Source: G021776435 sp046756245
GTDB taxonomy: Bacteria > Pseudomonadota > Alphaproteobacteria > Caulobacterales > Parvularculaceae
DNA length: 64,000 nucleotides
Reading direction: 5' to 3'
Assembly (NCBI GenBank): GCA_046756245.1
Contig: JBHHVZ010000003.1
Location: 7,811-71,810 of the forward strand
Part shown: positions 17,236-26,137 of the stretch, piece by piece
Position numbering within the stretch: position 1 is the first letter of the stretch
Layout of the letters: each line of letters starts with the position of its first letter
Translations under genes and position numbers: made by a program
Notes under the pieces: generated by a model
Told to the model about the DNA's origin: nothing
The model's input: the letters and a program-made list of their open reading frames with translations, nothing else
Databases searched by the model: none

Positions 17236-19013
17236 ACCAGCACCCTGCCTTCATCGCTGATCTCGTCGCCGGCGACAGGCGCGCCGGAGAGGATCATTTC
17301 ATTATGCGCCGCGCCAGACGGGATCATCGGGAAACAGTTTTCCTCTTTCGTGACGATGCAATCGAAAAGCACCGGCTTCGGGCAGTTGATCATCTCCAGA
17401 ATTTTGGCGTCGAGTTCGCCGGGCGTTTCGGCGCGCAGGCCAATGCAACCGAAGGCCTCGGCCATCTTTACGAAATCCGGCAAGGCGGCCGAATAGCTGT
17501 GGGAATAGCGCCCGCCATGCAAAAGCTCCTGCCACTGGCGGACCATGCCCATATATTGGTTGTTGAGAATGAATATCTTCACCGGTAATTCGTGCTGAAC
17601 GGCGCACGACATTTCCTGCATGGTCATCTGCACCGACGCCTCGCCGGCGATGTCGATGACGAGCGCTTCGGGGTGCGCGGCCTGCGCGCCGATCGCCGCC
17701 GGCAAGCCGTAGCCCATCGTGCCGAGCCCGCCCGACGTCATCCACCGGCGCGGCTCTTCGAAATGGAAATGCTGGGCGGCCCACATCTGATGCTGGCCGA
17801 CTTCCGTCGTGATATAGACGTCGCGGTCCTTGACCTGTTCATACAGCCGTTCAATGGCGTATTGCGGTTTGATCGCATGCGGACTTTTTTCGTAAGAAAA
17901 GCACTTGCGCCGCCGCCAGCCGTCGATTGTCGCACGCCAGGCGGCGAGATCGCGGCTCTTCCCGCCGCGCGCACGCCAGGCGGCCAGCATGTCGCCCAGC
18001 ACATGTTCGCAATCGCCGACAAGCGCGAGATCGACACGCACGTTCTTGTTGATCGAGGACGGATCGATGTCGATGTGGATCTTGCGCGAGCGCGGCGAGA
18101 AGGCGTCGAGCCGGCCCGTCACCCGGTCGTCGAAACGGGCGCCGACGGCGATCATCAGGTCGCAGTCATGCATGGCGTTATTCGCCTCGAAGCTCCCGTG
18201 CATGCCGAGCATGCCGAGCCACAACGGGTCGGCGGCGGGAAAGGCGCCGAGTCCCATGAGCGTCGAGGTTACCGGAACGCCGGTTTCGCGCGCCAACGCG
18301 CGCAAGAGCCGGCACGCCTCGGGGCCTGAACTGACGACGCCGCCGCCGGTGTAAAACACCGGCCGTTCGGCGGCGGCCAGCATGTCGACGGCCTCGCCAA
18401 TCTTGTCGGGCAACGCGTCGACTTTGGGCTTGTATGTTCGGTGGCGCACGTCGCGCGGCCCCTGATAGGCGGCGGCGGCGAACTGCACATCCTTGGGAAT
18501 GTCGATCACCACCGGCCCGGGCCGGCCTGACCGCGCGACGTAGAATGCTTCATGGATGACATGGGCGAGTCGCGCCGGATCGTCAGCGAGATAATTGTGC
18601 TTGGTGCAGGCCCGGGTGATGCCGACGGTGTCGCATTCCTGAAAGGCGTCGGTGCCGATCATGTGGCGCGCGACCTGCCCTGTGATGCACACCAGCGGCG
18701 TCGAATCGAGCATGGCGTCGGCGAGCCCGGTGACGGCGTTGGTGGCGCCGGGCCCCGAGGTGACAAGCACGACGCCGACCTTGCCGGTCGCGCGCGCGTA
18801 GCCTTCGGCGGCGTGGACGGCGCCCTGTTCGTGACGGGCGAGGATATGGCGGAGCGATTTGTGGGCGAACAGGGCGTCGTAAATCGGCAGGACCGCGCCG
18901 CCCGGATAGCCGAAAATCACTTCGACGCCCTGGTCTTCAAGGGCTTTCAGAATGATTTCCGCGCCCGAGACGGGCGGCGGCGCGGGCTGGGGCTGATCGG
19001 CGGCGTCCGCCAT
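17232..19013 (-). CDS. ilvB: Acetolactate synthase catalytic (large) subunit
   Basis: ThDP-, FAD- and Mg2+-dependent AHAS, first common step of branched-chain amino-acid synthesis. 593 residues in three domains: the pyrimidine-binding domain (about 18-185) with FGYPGGAVLPIYDAL and the activating Glu in RHEQGAVHAAEG, a central FAD domain, and the PP-binding domain (about 400-570) with IDIAGEASVQMTMQEM and ILNNQYMGMVRQWQ. The ThDP motif reads GEAS where many enzymes have GDGS. ATG 19013 has a GGAAAGGAAGG ribosome site. It is preceded by a leader peptide and terminator hairpin. Confidence 0.97.
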   Translation of the reverse strand: MADAADQPQPAPPPVSGAEIILKALEDQGVEVIFGYPGGAVLPIYDALFAHKSLRHILARHEQGAVHAAEGYARATGKVGVVLVTSGPGATNAVTGLADAMLDSTPLVCITGQVARHMIGTDAFQECDTVGITRACTKHNYLADDPARLAHVIHEAFYVARSGRPGPVVIDIPKDVQFAAAAYQGPRDVRHRTYKPKVDALPDKIGEAVDMLAAAERPVFYTGGGVVSSGPEACRLLRALARETGVPVTSTLMGLGAFPAADPLWLGMLGMHGSFEANNAMHDCDLMIAVGARFDDRVTGRLDAFSPRSRKIHIDIDPSSINKNVRVDLALVGDCEHVLGDMLAAWRARGGKSRDLAAWRATIDGWRRRKCFSYEKSPHAIKPQYAIERLYEQVKDRDVYITTEVGQHQMWAAQHFHFEEPRRWMTSGGLGTMGYGLPAAIGAQAAHPEALVIDIAGEASVQMTMQEMSCAVQHELPVKIFILNNQYMGMVRQWQELLHGGRYSHSYSAALPDFVKMAEAFGCIGLRAETPGELDAKILEMINCPKPVLFDCIVTKEENCFPMIPSGAAHNEMILSGAPVAGDEISDEGRVLV

Positions 19014-19070
19014 TTTCCTTCCTTTCCGGCGTCCAGTCGTCGGCGAAGGCGAAGCGGCTGGTTTCCGGGC

Positions 19071-19099
19071 AAAAAAGAAGGGGCTTCTAGCGAAGCCCC
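19071..19099 (-). terminator. Attenuator (intrinsic terminator) in the ilvB leader
   Basis: On the minus strand GGGGCTTC-GCTA-GAAGCCCC forms a perfect 8-bp stem with a 4-nt loop and is followed by TTCTTTTTT. It lies downstream of the leader peptide stop (19130) and 57 nt before ilvB, not behind any full gene, which is the arrangement of an attenuator. A small upstream hairpin GACC-TGACA-GGTC overlaps the leader stop. Confidence 0.85.
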
Positions 19100-19129
19100 A
19101 AAAAAACCCGCCGCCGTCGTGAAGACCTG

Positions 19130-19183
19130 TCAGGTCTCCGCGCCGCCGGCGAGCTTAAGTACGATAATGAGGGCAAATCTCAT
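19130..19183 (-). CDS. ilv operon leader peptide (17 aa)
   Basis: A 17-residue ORF, MRFALIIVLKLAGGAET, between the ilvB promoter and the attenuator hairpin. Seven of residues 4-11 except Lys are A, L, I, I, V, L, L, i.e. the end products of the pathway. Translation of this run would stall when charged Leu, Ile or Val tRNA is scarce and so let transcription pass the terminator at 19071-19099. Leader-peptide attenuation of ilv operons is established in enterobacteria and has been described for alphaproteobacterial ilvBN; here it is inferred from sequence. Too short for ordinary gene callers. Confidence 0.75.
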   Translation of the reverse strand: MRFALIIVLKLAGGAET

Positions 19184-19208
19184 ATCAGAACCACATGACC
19201 GAGATAAT

Positions 19209-19237
19209 CTGCTAAAGGTAGTTGCATAAAAAGTCAA
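19209..19237 (-). promoter_or_regulatory. Candidate ilvB promoter
   Basis: Immediately after the miaA TAG stop, the minus strand carries TTGACT (19237-19232) and, 17 nt later, TAGCAG (19214-19209), with TTATC just beyond. The -35 match is good, the -10 is weak. The position, about 25 nt upstream of the leader peptide ATG, suits a short leader transcript. Confidence 0.5.
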
Positions 19238-20152
19238 CTATTGCGCAAGCGCTTTTTTGAGGAGGATGATCGCCTCGTCTGCATCGATCGCCCGCGGCCA
19301 GTCGGGCGCCTGCCCGCGAAACCAGGTGCGCTGACGCTTCGCAAAACGCCGCGTGTTGCGCCGGGCGCGATCGACCGCCTCTTCGATCGTCATCTCGCCC
19401 CGGAGATGGGCCATAAGCTCCGCCGCGCCGAGCGCCTTCATTACCGGCAGACCGTGATCGAGCCCCCGGGTGGCGAGCGTGCGCGCCTCTTCCAGCGCGC
19501 CCTCCTCCATCATCCGGTCGAAACGGGCCTCGCAGGCCGCATAGAGCGCTTCGCGCGGCGGCTCTATGACGACGCGGGCTACCGGCGGCGCGATCAGGGG
19601 CGTGCGCGGTTCGGCCTGAAACGCCGACAGGGGACGGCCCGTCGCCTCATGGACCTCCCAGGCGCGCAGCAGCCGCTGCACATCGCCGATATTGAGCCTG
19701 GCCATATCCGGATCGCGAGAAACAACCTCGCGCTGGAAGGCTTCCGGCCCCAAGGCTTCAAGCCGGGCGCGCGCGGCGGCGCGGACCGCGTCCGGCGTTT
19801 GGGGTATCGGCGACAGCCCATCCTCAAGCGCGCGAAAATAAAGCCCCGTGCCCCCGACAACGAACGTCGGCCGGCGGCGGCCGGCGATGACGTCGGCGGC
19901 GGCGCGGGCCCAGCGCCCGGCCGAACAGCGCTCGGCGCCGTCGAGCCAACCGAACAGATGATGGGGAATGCGCGTATCTTCTTCCTTGGACGGGCGCGCG
20001 GTCAGGATGCGCAGGTCGCGATAGACCTGCATGGCGTCGGCGTTGACGATCTCTCCGCCGAATTCCTCAGCGAGCGCCAGCGCCGCGGCCGACTTGCCGC
20101 TTGCGGTCGGGCCTGCGATAAACGCGACAGTCGCTTTTCGAGATTCATTCAT
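19238..20152 (-). CDS. miaA: tRNA dimethylallyltransferase
   Basis: Adds a dimethylallyl group to A37 of tRNAs reading codons that start with U. 304 residues. The P-loop is FIAGPTASGKSAAALAL (about 11-27), followed by NADAMQVYRDL, the GTGLYFRAL motif, and a C-terminal QRTWFRGQ. Length is normal. ATG 20152 is 10 nt from the divergent serB start, so both promoters must lie within the coding ends. The ilvB promoter abuts its stop codon. Confidence 0.97.
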   Translation of the reverse strand: MNESRKATVAFIAGPTASGKSAAALALAEEFGGEIVNADAMQVYRDLRILTARPSKEEDTRIPHHLFGWLDGAERCSAGRWARAAADVIAGRRRPTFVVGGTGLYFRALEDGLSPIPQTPDAVRAAARARLEALGPEAFQREVVSRDPDMARLNIGDVQRLLRAWEVHEATGRPLSAFQAEPRTPLIAPPVARVVIEPPREALYAACEARFDRMMEEGALEEARTLATRGLDHGLPVMKALGAAELMAHLRGEMTIEEAVDRARRNTRRFAKRQRTWFRGQAPDWPRAIDADEAIILLKKALAQ

Positions 20153-20162
20153 CCGTTCACGT

Positions 20163-21059
20163 ATGGCCTATGTTCTTTCGCTGATATCGGACCCGGCGCG
20201 CGCCGCTCTTGAGCCTTCGCTTGTCGAACGGGCGCGCGCCGCGGTCAAGGGCGGTCCAGGGCGCGTTCTGGCGGACGGCGTCGCATGCGACATTGCGCTA
20301 GATGCGGGCGGCGGAGAAGACGCTGCCGGCCTGCTCGAATGCGCAAGAAACGCCGTCGGCGGCGCGCCCGTGGACGTCAACATTCTGGCTGGCGACGACA
20401 GGCGCAAGCGGCTGCTTATCGCCGACATGGATTCGACCATTATCGGGCAGGAATGCCTCGATGAACTGGCGGAATTTGCGAATTTGCGCCAAAGAGTTTC
20501 CGCCATCACCGAGCGCGCGATGCGCGGCGAGCTCGATTTCGACGCAGCGCTCAGAGAACGCGTCGCCATGCTGAAAGGCGTGCCTGAAACTGCTCTCGAG
20601 GAAACCTTTCGCAACCGCATTACATTGACGCCCGGCGCGCGAACGCTCGTGCAGACCATGAATGCGGCCGGCGCGACAACGCTGCTTGTCTCCGGAGGTT
20701 TTACTTTTTTCACCGCCCGCGTTGCGGCGGCCGCCGGGTTTAAGCGCCATCAGGCCAACACGCTGCTGATCGAGAACGGCGCGCTCGCAGGAAAGGTCGA
20801 AGAGCCGGTGCTCGGGCGCGCCGCCAAGCAGGACGCGCTTTTGCGCGCCGCGGCGGAAGCCGGCCTGTCGCTTGAAGAAACGTTGGCTGTGGGCGACGGC
20901 GCCAATGATCTTTCAATGCTGGCGCGCGCCGGCCTCGGCGTCGCTTTTCACGCCAAGGCCGCCGTGGCGGAGACTGCGCGCGCGCGAATCGATCACGGCG
21001 ACCTGACGGCGTTGTTGTATTTGCAGGGTATTCCGCAGACTGAATTTAGCGAACCGTGA
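20163..21059 (+). CDS. serB: Phosphoserine phosphatase
   Basis: HAD-superfamily enzyme for the last step of serine synthesis, in the cytoplasm. 298 residues. Motif I is ADMDSTIIGQECLDELA with nucleophile Asp88 and Asp90; motif II SGGFTFF; motif III with the Lys in AKQDAL; motif IV GDGANDLSML. The N-terminal about 80 residues resemble the degenerate ACT-like region seen in alphaproteobacterial SerB. ATG 20163 gives MAYVLSLISD; the longer frame from 20031 lies inside miaA and is not credible. Confidence 0.96.
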   Translation: MAYVLSLISDPARAALEPSLVERARAAVKGGPGRVLADGVACDIALDAGGGEDAAGLLECARNAVGGAPVDVNILAGDDRRKRLLIADMDSTIIGQECLDELAEFANLRQRVSAITERAMRGELDFDAALRERVAMLKGVPETALEETFRNRITLTPGARTLVQTMNAAGATTLLVSGGFTFFTARVAAAAGFKRHQANTLLIENGALAGKVEEPVLGRAAKQDALLRAAAEAGLSLEETLAVGDGANDLSMLARAGLGVAFHAKAAVAETARARIDHGDLTALLYLQGIPQTEFSEP

Positions 21060-21126
21060 ATGGTGAATGGTGAAGTGGGGAGACTACACTTTCGTCATTC
21101 CACCATTCACGATTTCACTATTCACT
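21056..21126. repeat. Palindromic repeat between convergent serB and degP
   Basis: The left arm GTGAATGGTGAATGGTGAAG (from the serB stop) pairs with the right arm CCACCATTCAC and CACTATTCAC near 21103-21126. The structure fills the 70-nt gap between two convergent genes. It may act as a bidirectional terminator, but there is no clean T-run. The short GTGAATGGTGAA unit is itself repeated. Confidence 0.6.
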
Positions 21127-21129
21127 TTC

Positions 21130-22506
21130 TTACGGCCTGAGCGATTCGTAGAACAGCAGATCGCCGCGCTGCACGTAAATCTGCACGGGCCCGCTGTTGA
21201 GATTCTTGAGCTTTTCTAGCTTTTCAACCGCCGCTTCGGGCCGCGTGATCCGCTCCCAGCCGATTTCGAGAATGACGTCGCCGGGCTGCAGGATAATGGC
21301 CGCCGGACTTTCCGGATCGACCGAAGTCACCACGACGCCCTGAACGCCCGCGGGCAGGCCGTAAGCCTGCAGCACTTCGCTGGTGGGTTCCTGCAGGGTG
21401 AGACCCGAACTGCGCGCCGCGCCCTTGGGTAGAATGTCGCCGGTCGCCGCCGCCAGAAGCCGGGTTTCGCGCCGGTCGACGCGCACCGCCAGGGTGATCC
21501 GCTTCGACCCGCGGATAACGACCATCGGCGCTGTCGTGCCGACCGGGGTTTCGGCCACCGCCCGCGTCAGATCGCGCACGCTGTCGACGGGTTTGCGGTT
21601 GAACTCGATGATGACGTCGTCAGGCTTGACGCCCGCGACAAGCGCCGGGCTGTTCGGCCGCACGACCGAAACAAGCGCGCCGCGCGGCCGGTCGAGGCCG
21701 ATCGAACGAGCCAGATCGGCGTCCACCTCGTCGATGGTGACGCCGAGCCAGCCGCGCCGCGTCTCGCCATATTCGAGAAGCTGACTGACCACGGTCGAGG
21801 CCAGATCGGCCGGCACCGCGAAGCCGACGCCGACCGACCCGCCGGTCTGCGAGTAAATCGCGGTGTTGATGCCGATCACCTCTCCATCGAGATTGAACAG
21901 GGGACCGCCCGAATTGCCGCGATTGATCGCCGCGTCGGTCTGGATGAAATCGTCATACTGGCCGGCCTGGATGTCGCGGTTGCGCGCCGAGATGATGCCG
22001 GCCGTCACCGAACCGCCGAGCCCGAACGGATTGCCGATGGCGACGACCCAGTCTCCGACGCGGGCCCTGTCGGAATCGCCGAACTCCACATAGGGGAAGC
22101 GGACCGACGCGTCGTCAATCTCGAGAACGGCGAGGTCGGTTTCGCTGTCGCGCCCGCGGATGGTTGCACGGAACTCGCGCCCGTCATGAAGCGTCACGGT
22201 GATTTCGTCGGCGTTGTCGATGACGTGATTGTTGGTGACGACGACGCCGTCTGGATCGACGATGAAACCGGAGCCGAGCGAAGCGGTCCGGCCGCCGAAT
22301 TTGCGCCGCAGATCTTCGAGCTCCCCGGTCGTCGTCACGCCGTTTACGCGCTGGGCGGTGGAGATGTTGACCACCGCCGGCGAAAGCCGTTCGGCGAGGT
22401 CGGCGAAACCGTCCGGCGCCCCGCGCGCTTGAGCGCCCGAAAACCCCAGACCCATCGTTAAAAGGAACGCCGCAGCCGTTGCGGCGACTATGCCGTTGCG
22501 CGCCAT
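21130..22506 (-). CDS. degP: Periplasmic Do-type serine protease (DegP/DegQ-like)
   Basis: HtrA-family protease and chaperone for misfolded envelope proteins. 458 residues: signal peptide (about 1-28, ending AQA), a trypsin-like domain with the triad His94 (TNNHVI), Asp124 (ETDLAVLEID) and Ser199 (RGNSGGPL), then two PDZ domains (about 245-340 and 365-458, RRGWLGVTID and GVVVTSVDPESPA). It is encoded 104 nt downstream of hflC on the same strand, a common arrangement in this class. DegP versus DegQ cannot be decided from sequence alone. Confidence 0.94.
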   Translation of the reverse strand: MARNGIVAATAAAFLLTMGLGFSGAQARGAPDGFADLAERLSPAVVNISTAQRVNGVTTTGELEDLRRKFGGRTASLGSGFIVDPDGVVVTNNHVIDNADEITVTLHDGREFRATIRGRDSETDLAVLEIDDASVRFPYVEFGDSDRARVGDWVVAIGNPFGLGGSVTAGIISARNRDIQAGQYDDFIQTDAAINRGNSGGPLFNLDGEVIGINTAIYSQTGGSVGVGFAVPADLASTVVSQLLEYGETRRGWLGVTIDEVDADLARSIGLDRPRGALVSVVRPNSPALVAGVKPDDVIIEFNRKPVDSVRDLTRAVAETPVGTTAPMVVIRGSKRITLAVRVDRRETRLLAAATGDILPKGAARSSGLTLQEPTSEVLQAYGLPAGVQGVVVTSVDPESPAAIILQPGDVILEIGWERITRPEAAVEKLEKLKNLNSGPVQIYVQRGDLLFYESLRP

Positions 22507-22610
22507 GTCCGCCTCTATATTTCTGGCCCCGATCCTAATGCGGACAGGTTAACGCAACCGCCAAAGACGGCAAGCGCGCCGGCGTCGACCGTGGTCCTCG
22601 AGTCCGGAGA

Positions 22611-23708
22611 TTATTGGCGACGCCCATCCAAATTGTTGAAATAGCGCATGAATTCGCTGTCAGGCGACAACAGGATCGTAGTCTCGCCCTTTTTCAGGGC
22701 CGCCTCATAGGCCTGCAGCGAACGGTAGAAGGCGAAAAATTCCGCCCGTTGCGGATCGCGCGCGCCGCCGGCGACAAACTTGCATGTGATGGTGAGGGCA
22801 TTGTCCGGCCGCAACACTGAGACGTCGGTCGTCGCCGGCGCGACGCCGCTGGCGGTTTCCTCATTCGCCGCCGCTTCGGGCGCGCCCTCAACAATGTCGG
22901 CGCCGACAACCGCTGAGCCCGGCTCGCGTTCTTCGATGCGCACGGGCGCGCCGTCATAAGCGCCGGCGAAAATACAGTTGCGGGTTGCGTCGGCCTTGCC
23001 CTGAATCTCGAGCGCCATACGGTTGGCGCGGGCGAGAATTTCCGTTTCGGCGCGGTCGGCCTGGGCGGTGATGCGGCGGAACTGCTCTTCGCCTTCGGCG
23101 CGGATGCGCTGGGCGATCTGGATGCGCTCGGACCGCATGCGCTGATAAACGTCTTCCTCGTTTTCCTGCGGGAAATCGGCGCGGCGGATTTTCGTATCGA
23201 TAATCCGTACACCGAATTTTCGCGCTTCCTTGGCGGTGGAGTCGCGGATCAGTTGCATCAAATGCGTACGCTCGTTCCTGATAATTTCTGTATCCGTTGC
23301 TTCACCGAGAACGCGTCTCAGGCTTGATTCCAGGACGGCGGCGAGACGGCGTTCGCCTTCCCGGCGCAGAACCTGTTCCGACGCGCCGCCCTGACGGAAG
23401 CTTTCGTAATAGCGCAACGGCTCGATGATCCGGTAGCGCGCGAATGCATCGACGACGAGGCGCTCCTGATTGACCGTAAATATCTCGAGCGCCGGGTTGT
23501 CATATTCGAGATTGCGCTTGTCGAGATAGATGACGTTTTCGATCGGCAATTTGAATTTGAGTCCGGCGGTCGCCTCCACGCGCACCGGATCGCCGAAGCG
23601 CAGCACGATCGCCTGACGGCGCTCGTGAACCGTGAAAAGAAACGACTTTACGATGAAAAAGGCGACAAGCGCGCCGATGACAAGCGCGGGTCCGAAATAT
23701 CTGTTCAT
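22611..23708 (-). CDS. hflC: HflC, modulator of FtsH protease
   Basis: SPFH/Band-7 membrane protein forming the HflKC cage around FtsH, facing the periplasm. 365 residues: N-terminal TM (about 5-23), the Band-7 domain (VHERRQAIVLRFGDPVRV onward), a charged coiled coil (about 175-240, RIRAEGEEQFRRITAQADRAETEI), and a C-terminal tail with the FAFYRSLQAYEAALKKGETTILLSPDSEFMRYF pattern seen in HflC. There is an insert of about 60 residues after the coiled coil with Ala/Glu-rich sequence. Start overlaps the hflK stop by 4 nt. Confidence 0.95.
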   Translation of the reverse strand: MNRYFGPALVIGALVAFFIVKSFLFTVHERRQAIVLRFGDPVRVEATAGLKFKLPIENVIYLDKRNLEYDNPALEIFTVNQERLVVDAFARYRIIEPLRYYESFRQGGASEQVLRREGERRLAAVLESSLRRVLGEATDTEIIRNERTHLMQLIRDSTAKEARKFGVRIIDTKIRRADFPQENEEDVYQRMRSERIQIAQRIRAEGEEQFRRITAQADRAETEILARANRMALEIQGKADATRNCIFAGAYDGAPVRIEEREPGSAVVGADIVEGAPEAAANEETASGVAPATTDVSVLRPDNALTITCKFVAGGARDPQRAEFFAFYRSLQAYEAALKKGETTILLSPDSEFMRYFNNLDGRRQ

Positions 23709-24895
23709 TGCTCCGTCCCCTCGCGATTGGTTGTTTGCGGCCGCAGCCGCGGCTCCCGATTGAGTTCGTTCAGCGGCAGATAGGGCACGACGCCTTCGGC
23801 CGCTTCGTCCTCAATGACGATCTTGTTCATATCGCCGAGGACGGTCTCAACTGTTTCGAGATACATCCGCTGACGCGTCACGTTCGGCGCATTGCGGTAT
23901 TCGTCGTAGATCTGGTTGAAGCGTTCGGCCTGGCCGCGCGCATCCGCCGTCACGCTGGCCGCATAAGCCGCAGCGTCTTCCAGAATCTTTTGCGCTTCGC
24001 CGCGGGCGCGCGGGATTTTCTCGTTATAATAACGCTGCGCCTCGTTCACCTTGCGCTCGGCTTCCGATCCGGCGTTGAAGACGTCGAGAAACGCTTCGCG
24101 GACCTGCGGCGGCGCATCGGCGCGGCGATAGTTCACGCGAATGATCCGGATGCCGCTGTCGTAGGAATCGAGCGCTTCCTGCATAAGCCGCTTGGTGTCG
24201 TCTTCGACCAGTTCGCGGCCGGCGGTAATCAGCGGTTCGAGATTGTTGCCGCCGACGACTTCCCGCATTGCGGCTTCAGCGACGGCGCGCACGACGTTTT
24301 CAGGCCGTTCGATGTTGAAAATGAATTTCGCCGGTCCCAGCAGCGCGCCTTCCCCGACCGGAGTCGTGTCGACATTCCAGTTCACCGAAAATGTAACGTC
24401 GACGATGTTCTTGTCGCCGGTCAGCATCAGGCTCTCGGAAAAAGCTTCTGCGCCGCGGCTTGTCGCCTCGCCGCGAAAGCCGATTTCAGTCTGGCGCTCC
24501 TGTTCGACCTGGACGGTCTCAACGGATTGCACCGGATAGGGTATGCGCCATTTGAGACCCGGCGCTTCGATCCGCGTGTATTTTCCGAATGTGGTGACGA
24601 CGCCGCGCTCGCCGGGATTGATTTGATAAATCCCGCTGAAGAGCCAGAGGAGGAGAATAACGCCGCCCGCAAGCCCGGCCGTCATCCGGTTGAACCGCGG
24701 GCCTTTGCCGCCGCCGCGTCCGCCGCCGCGCGGGAAGGCGCGTTTCAGCCGCTGGCGCGAGGCCTGCAGCAATTCCTCGAGATCGGGCGGTTCGCCGCCG
24801 CCGCGTCCGCCGCCTCTGTCGCCGCCGCCGTTATTGCCGCCGCGCGGCGGCTGGCCCCAGGGGCCGCGATTGCCGGATTTGTCTTGCCAGGGCAT
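23705..24895 (-). CDS. hflK: HflK, modulator of FtsH protease
   Basis: Partner of HflC in the FtsH-associated SPFH complex. 396 residues: a Gly/Arg/Pro-rich cytoplasmic N-terminus (about 1-70), a TM (about 74-90, GGVILLLWLFSGIYQI), and the Band-7 domain with NPGERGVVTTFGKY and the long helical region (RVNYRRADAPPQVREAF). The C-terminus is acidic and ends with a basic tail. It is divergent from mrp with a 156-nt gap. Confidence 0.95.
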   Translation of the reverse strand: MPWQDKSGNRGPWGQPPRGGNNGGGDRGGGRGGGEPPDLEELLQASRQRLKRAFPRGGGRGGGKGPRFNRMTAGLAGGVILLLWLFSGIYQINPGERGVVTTFGKYTRIEAPGLKWRIPYPVQSVETVQVEQERQTEIGFRGEATSRGAEAFSESLMLTGDKNIVDVTFSVNWNVDTTPVGEGALLGPAKFIFNIERPENVVRAVAEAAMREVVGGNNLEPLITAGRELVEDDTKRLMQEALDSYDSGIRIIRVNYRRADAPPQVREAFLDVFNAGSEAERKVNEAQRYYNEKIPRARGEAQKILEDAAAYAASVTADARGQAERFNQIYDEYRNAPNVTRQRMYLETVETVLGDMNKIVIEDEAAEGVVPYLPLNELNREPRLRPQTTNREGTEQ

Positions 24896-25051
24896 TGCGT
24901 CTCTCTTTTTTTCCGCCGCTCAGTCTTGCAGACTCGGGCCGGACCGTTCAATCGAAGTCCGGCGCTTGGTTCGGAACGCGCGCGTTATATATGTCATTGA
25001 AAACACTGGGTGCAACGCGAGCGCAAATCTTTTTCGCGAATTGGAGCCTTT

Positions 25052-26137
25052 ATGGCGGACAATCCCTTGACCGAGCGGGTGCGAACGGCGCTTGCAGGCG
25101 TTGCAGACCCTGGCGCCGGCGTCAATCTGATCGAGGAAGGCCGGATCAGCGGCCTTGTCGTCGAACCCGACGGGACCGTGCGCTTTGCGCTTGAGGTTCC
25201 GGCCGGTTCGCGGGAAGCGGGCGAGGCGCTGCTTGAGGCGGCCAAACGCGCGGCCGAAGGCGTTGAGGGCGTCAAACGAGTCGTTGCGGTCGCCACCGCT
25301 CATAGCCCGGCGCCCAGCGCGGGCGGCGGTCACGGCGATCCTTTCGGCCTTCAAAAAAGCGCGCGTGTTGAGGCCGCGCAGCAAATGATGCCCGGCGTCA
25401 AGCGCATCGTCGTCGTCGCCTCCGGCAAGGGCGGCGTCGGCAAGTCCACGCTCGCCGCCAATATCGCTGTAGCGCTGGCGCGCAAAGGGCTGAAAACGGG
25501 ACTCCTCGACGCCGACATATACGGGCCGTCGCTGCCGACGCTGTTTGGCCTCAAAGACAAGGCGGTGGTCAGAAACGACAAGATCATGCCGGAACGGGTC
25601 CACGGCGTCACTGCGATGTCAATCGGCATGCTGGTCGACCCGGAGCAGGCGCTCGCCTGGCGCGGGCCGATGGTGATGGGCGCGCTGCGCCAGCTTATGA
25701 ACGACGTCGACTGGGGCGAGCAGGACATTCTGCTGGTGGACACGCCGCCCGGCACCGGCGACGCGCATTTGTCGCTCATTCAGACCAAGCGGCTTTCCGG
25801 CGCCGTCATCGTTTCAACCCCGCAGGAGATGGCGCTTGCGGACATGCGCCGCGGCGCCGCGCTTTTCCGCAAAACGGGGACGCCCGTGCTCGGCGTCATC
25901 GAGAACATGGCGTGGATCGAAAACCCGGATGGTTCGCGCGCCTATGTTTTCGGAAAAGGCGGCGCCGAACGCGCCGCCGCCGAGATCGACGCGCCGTTCC
26001 TCGGCGCCGTTCCTCTTTACCCGGATCTTCGCGAGGCGAGCGACCGCGGCGCGCCCGTTGCGGCCGACAGTTCGGCCGGCATACTCTTCGCCGCGCTCGC
26101 CGACAAGATCGCCGAGGCCCTTACTGCGCCGCTTTAG
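25052..26137 (+). CDS. apbC: Mrp/ApbC-family iron-sulfur cluster carrier ATPase
   Basis: P-loop NTPase of the Mrp/NBP35 family that carries Fe-S clusters. 361 residues: an N-terminal MIP18-like domain (about 1-85), then the deviant Walker A GKGGVGKSTLAANIA and the ILLVDTPPGTGDAHLSL segment. The C-terminal CxxC of many Mrp proteins is absent: the position reads ENMAWIENPDGSRAYVFG. ATG 25052 is chosen for its GGAG at 25043; the ORF opens upstream at 25010. Its 3' end overlaps the convergent gene by 17 nt. Confidence 0.92.
   Translation: MADNPLTERVRTALAGVADPGAGVNLIEEGRISGLVVEPDGTVRFALEVPAGSREAGEALLEAAKRAAEGVEGVKRVVAVATAHSPAPSAGGGHGDPFGLQKSARVEAAQQMMPGVKRIVVVASGKGGVGKSTLAANIAVALARKGLKTGLLDADIYGPSLPTLFGLKDKAVVRNDKIMPERVHGVTAMSIGMLVDPEQALAWRGPMVMGALRQLMNDVDWGEQDILLVDTPPGTGDAHLSLIQTKRLSGAVIVSTPQEMALADMRRGAALFRKTGTPVLGVIENMAWIENPDGSRAYVFGKGGAERAAAEIDAPFLGAVPLYPDLREASDRGAPVAADSSAGILFAALADKIAEALTAPL

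Noticed and set aside
23708..25000. 430-residue plus-strand frame opposite hflK
   Set aside because: Shadow of hflK; no family features, while hflK is unmistakable.
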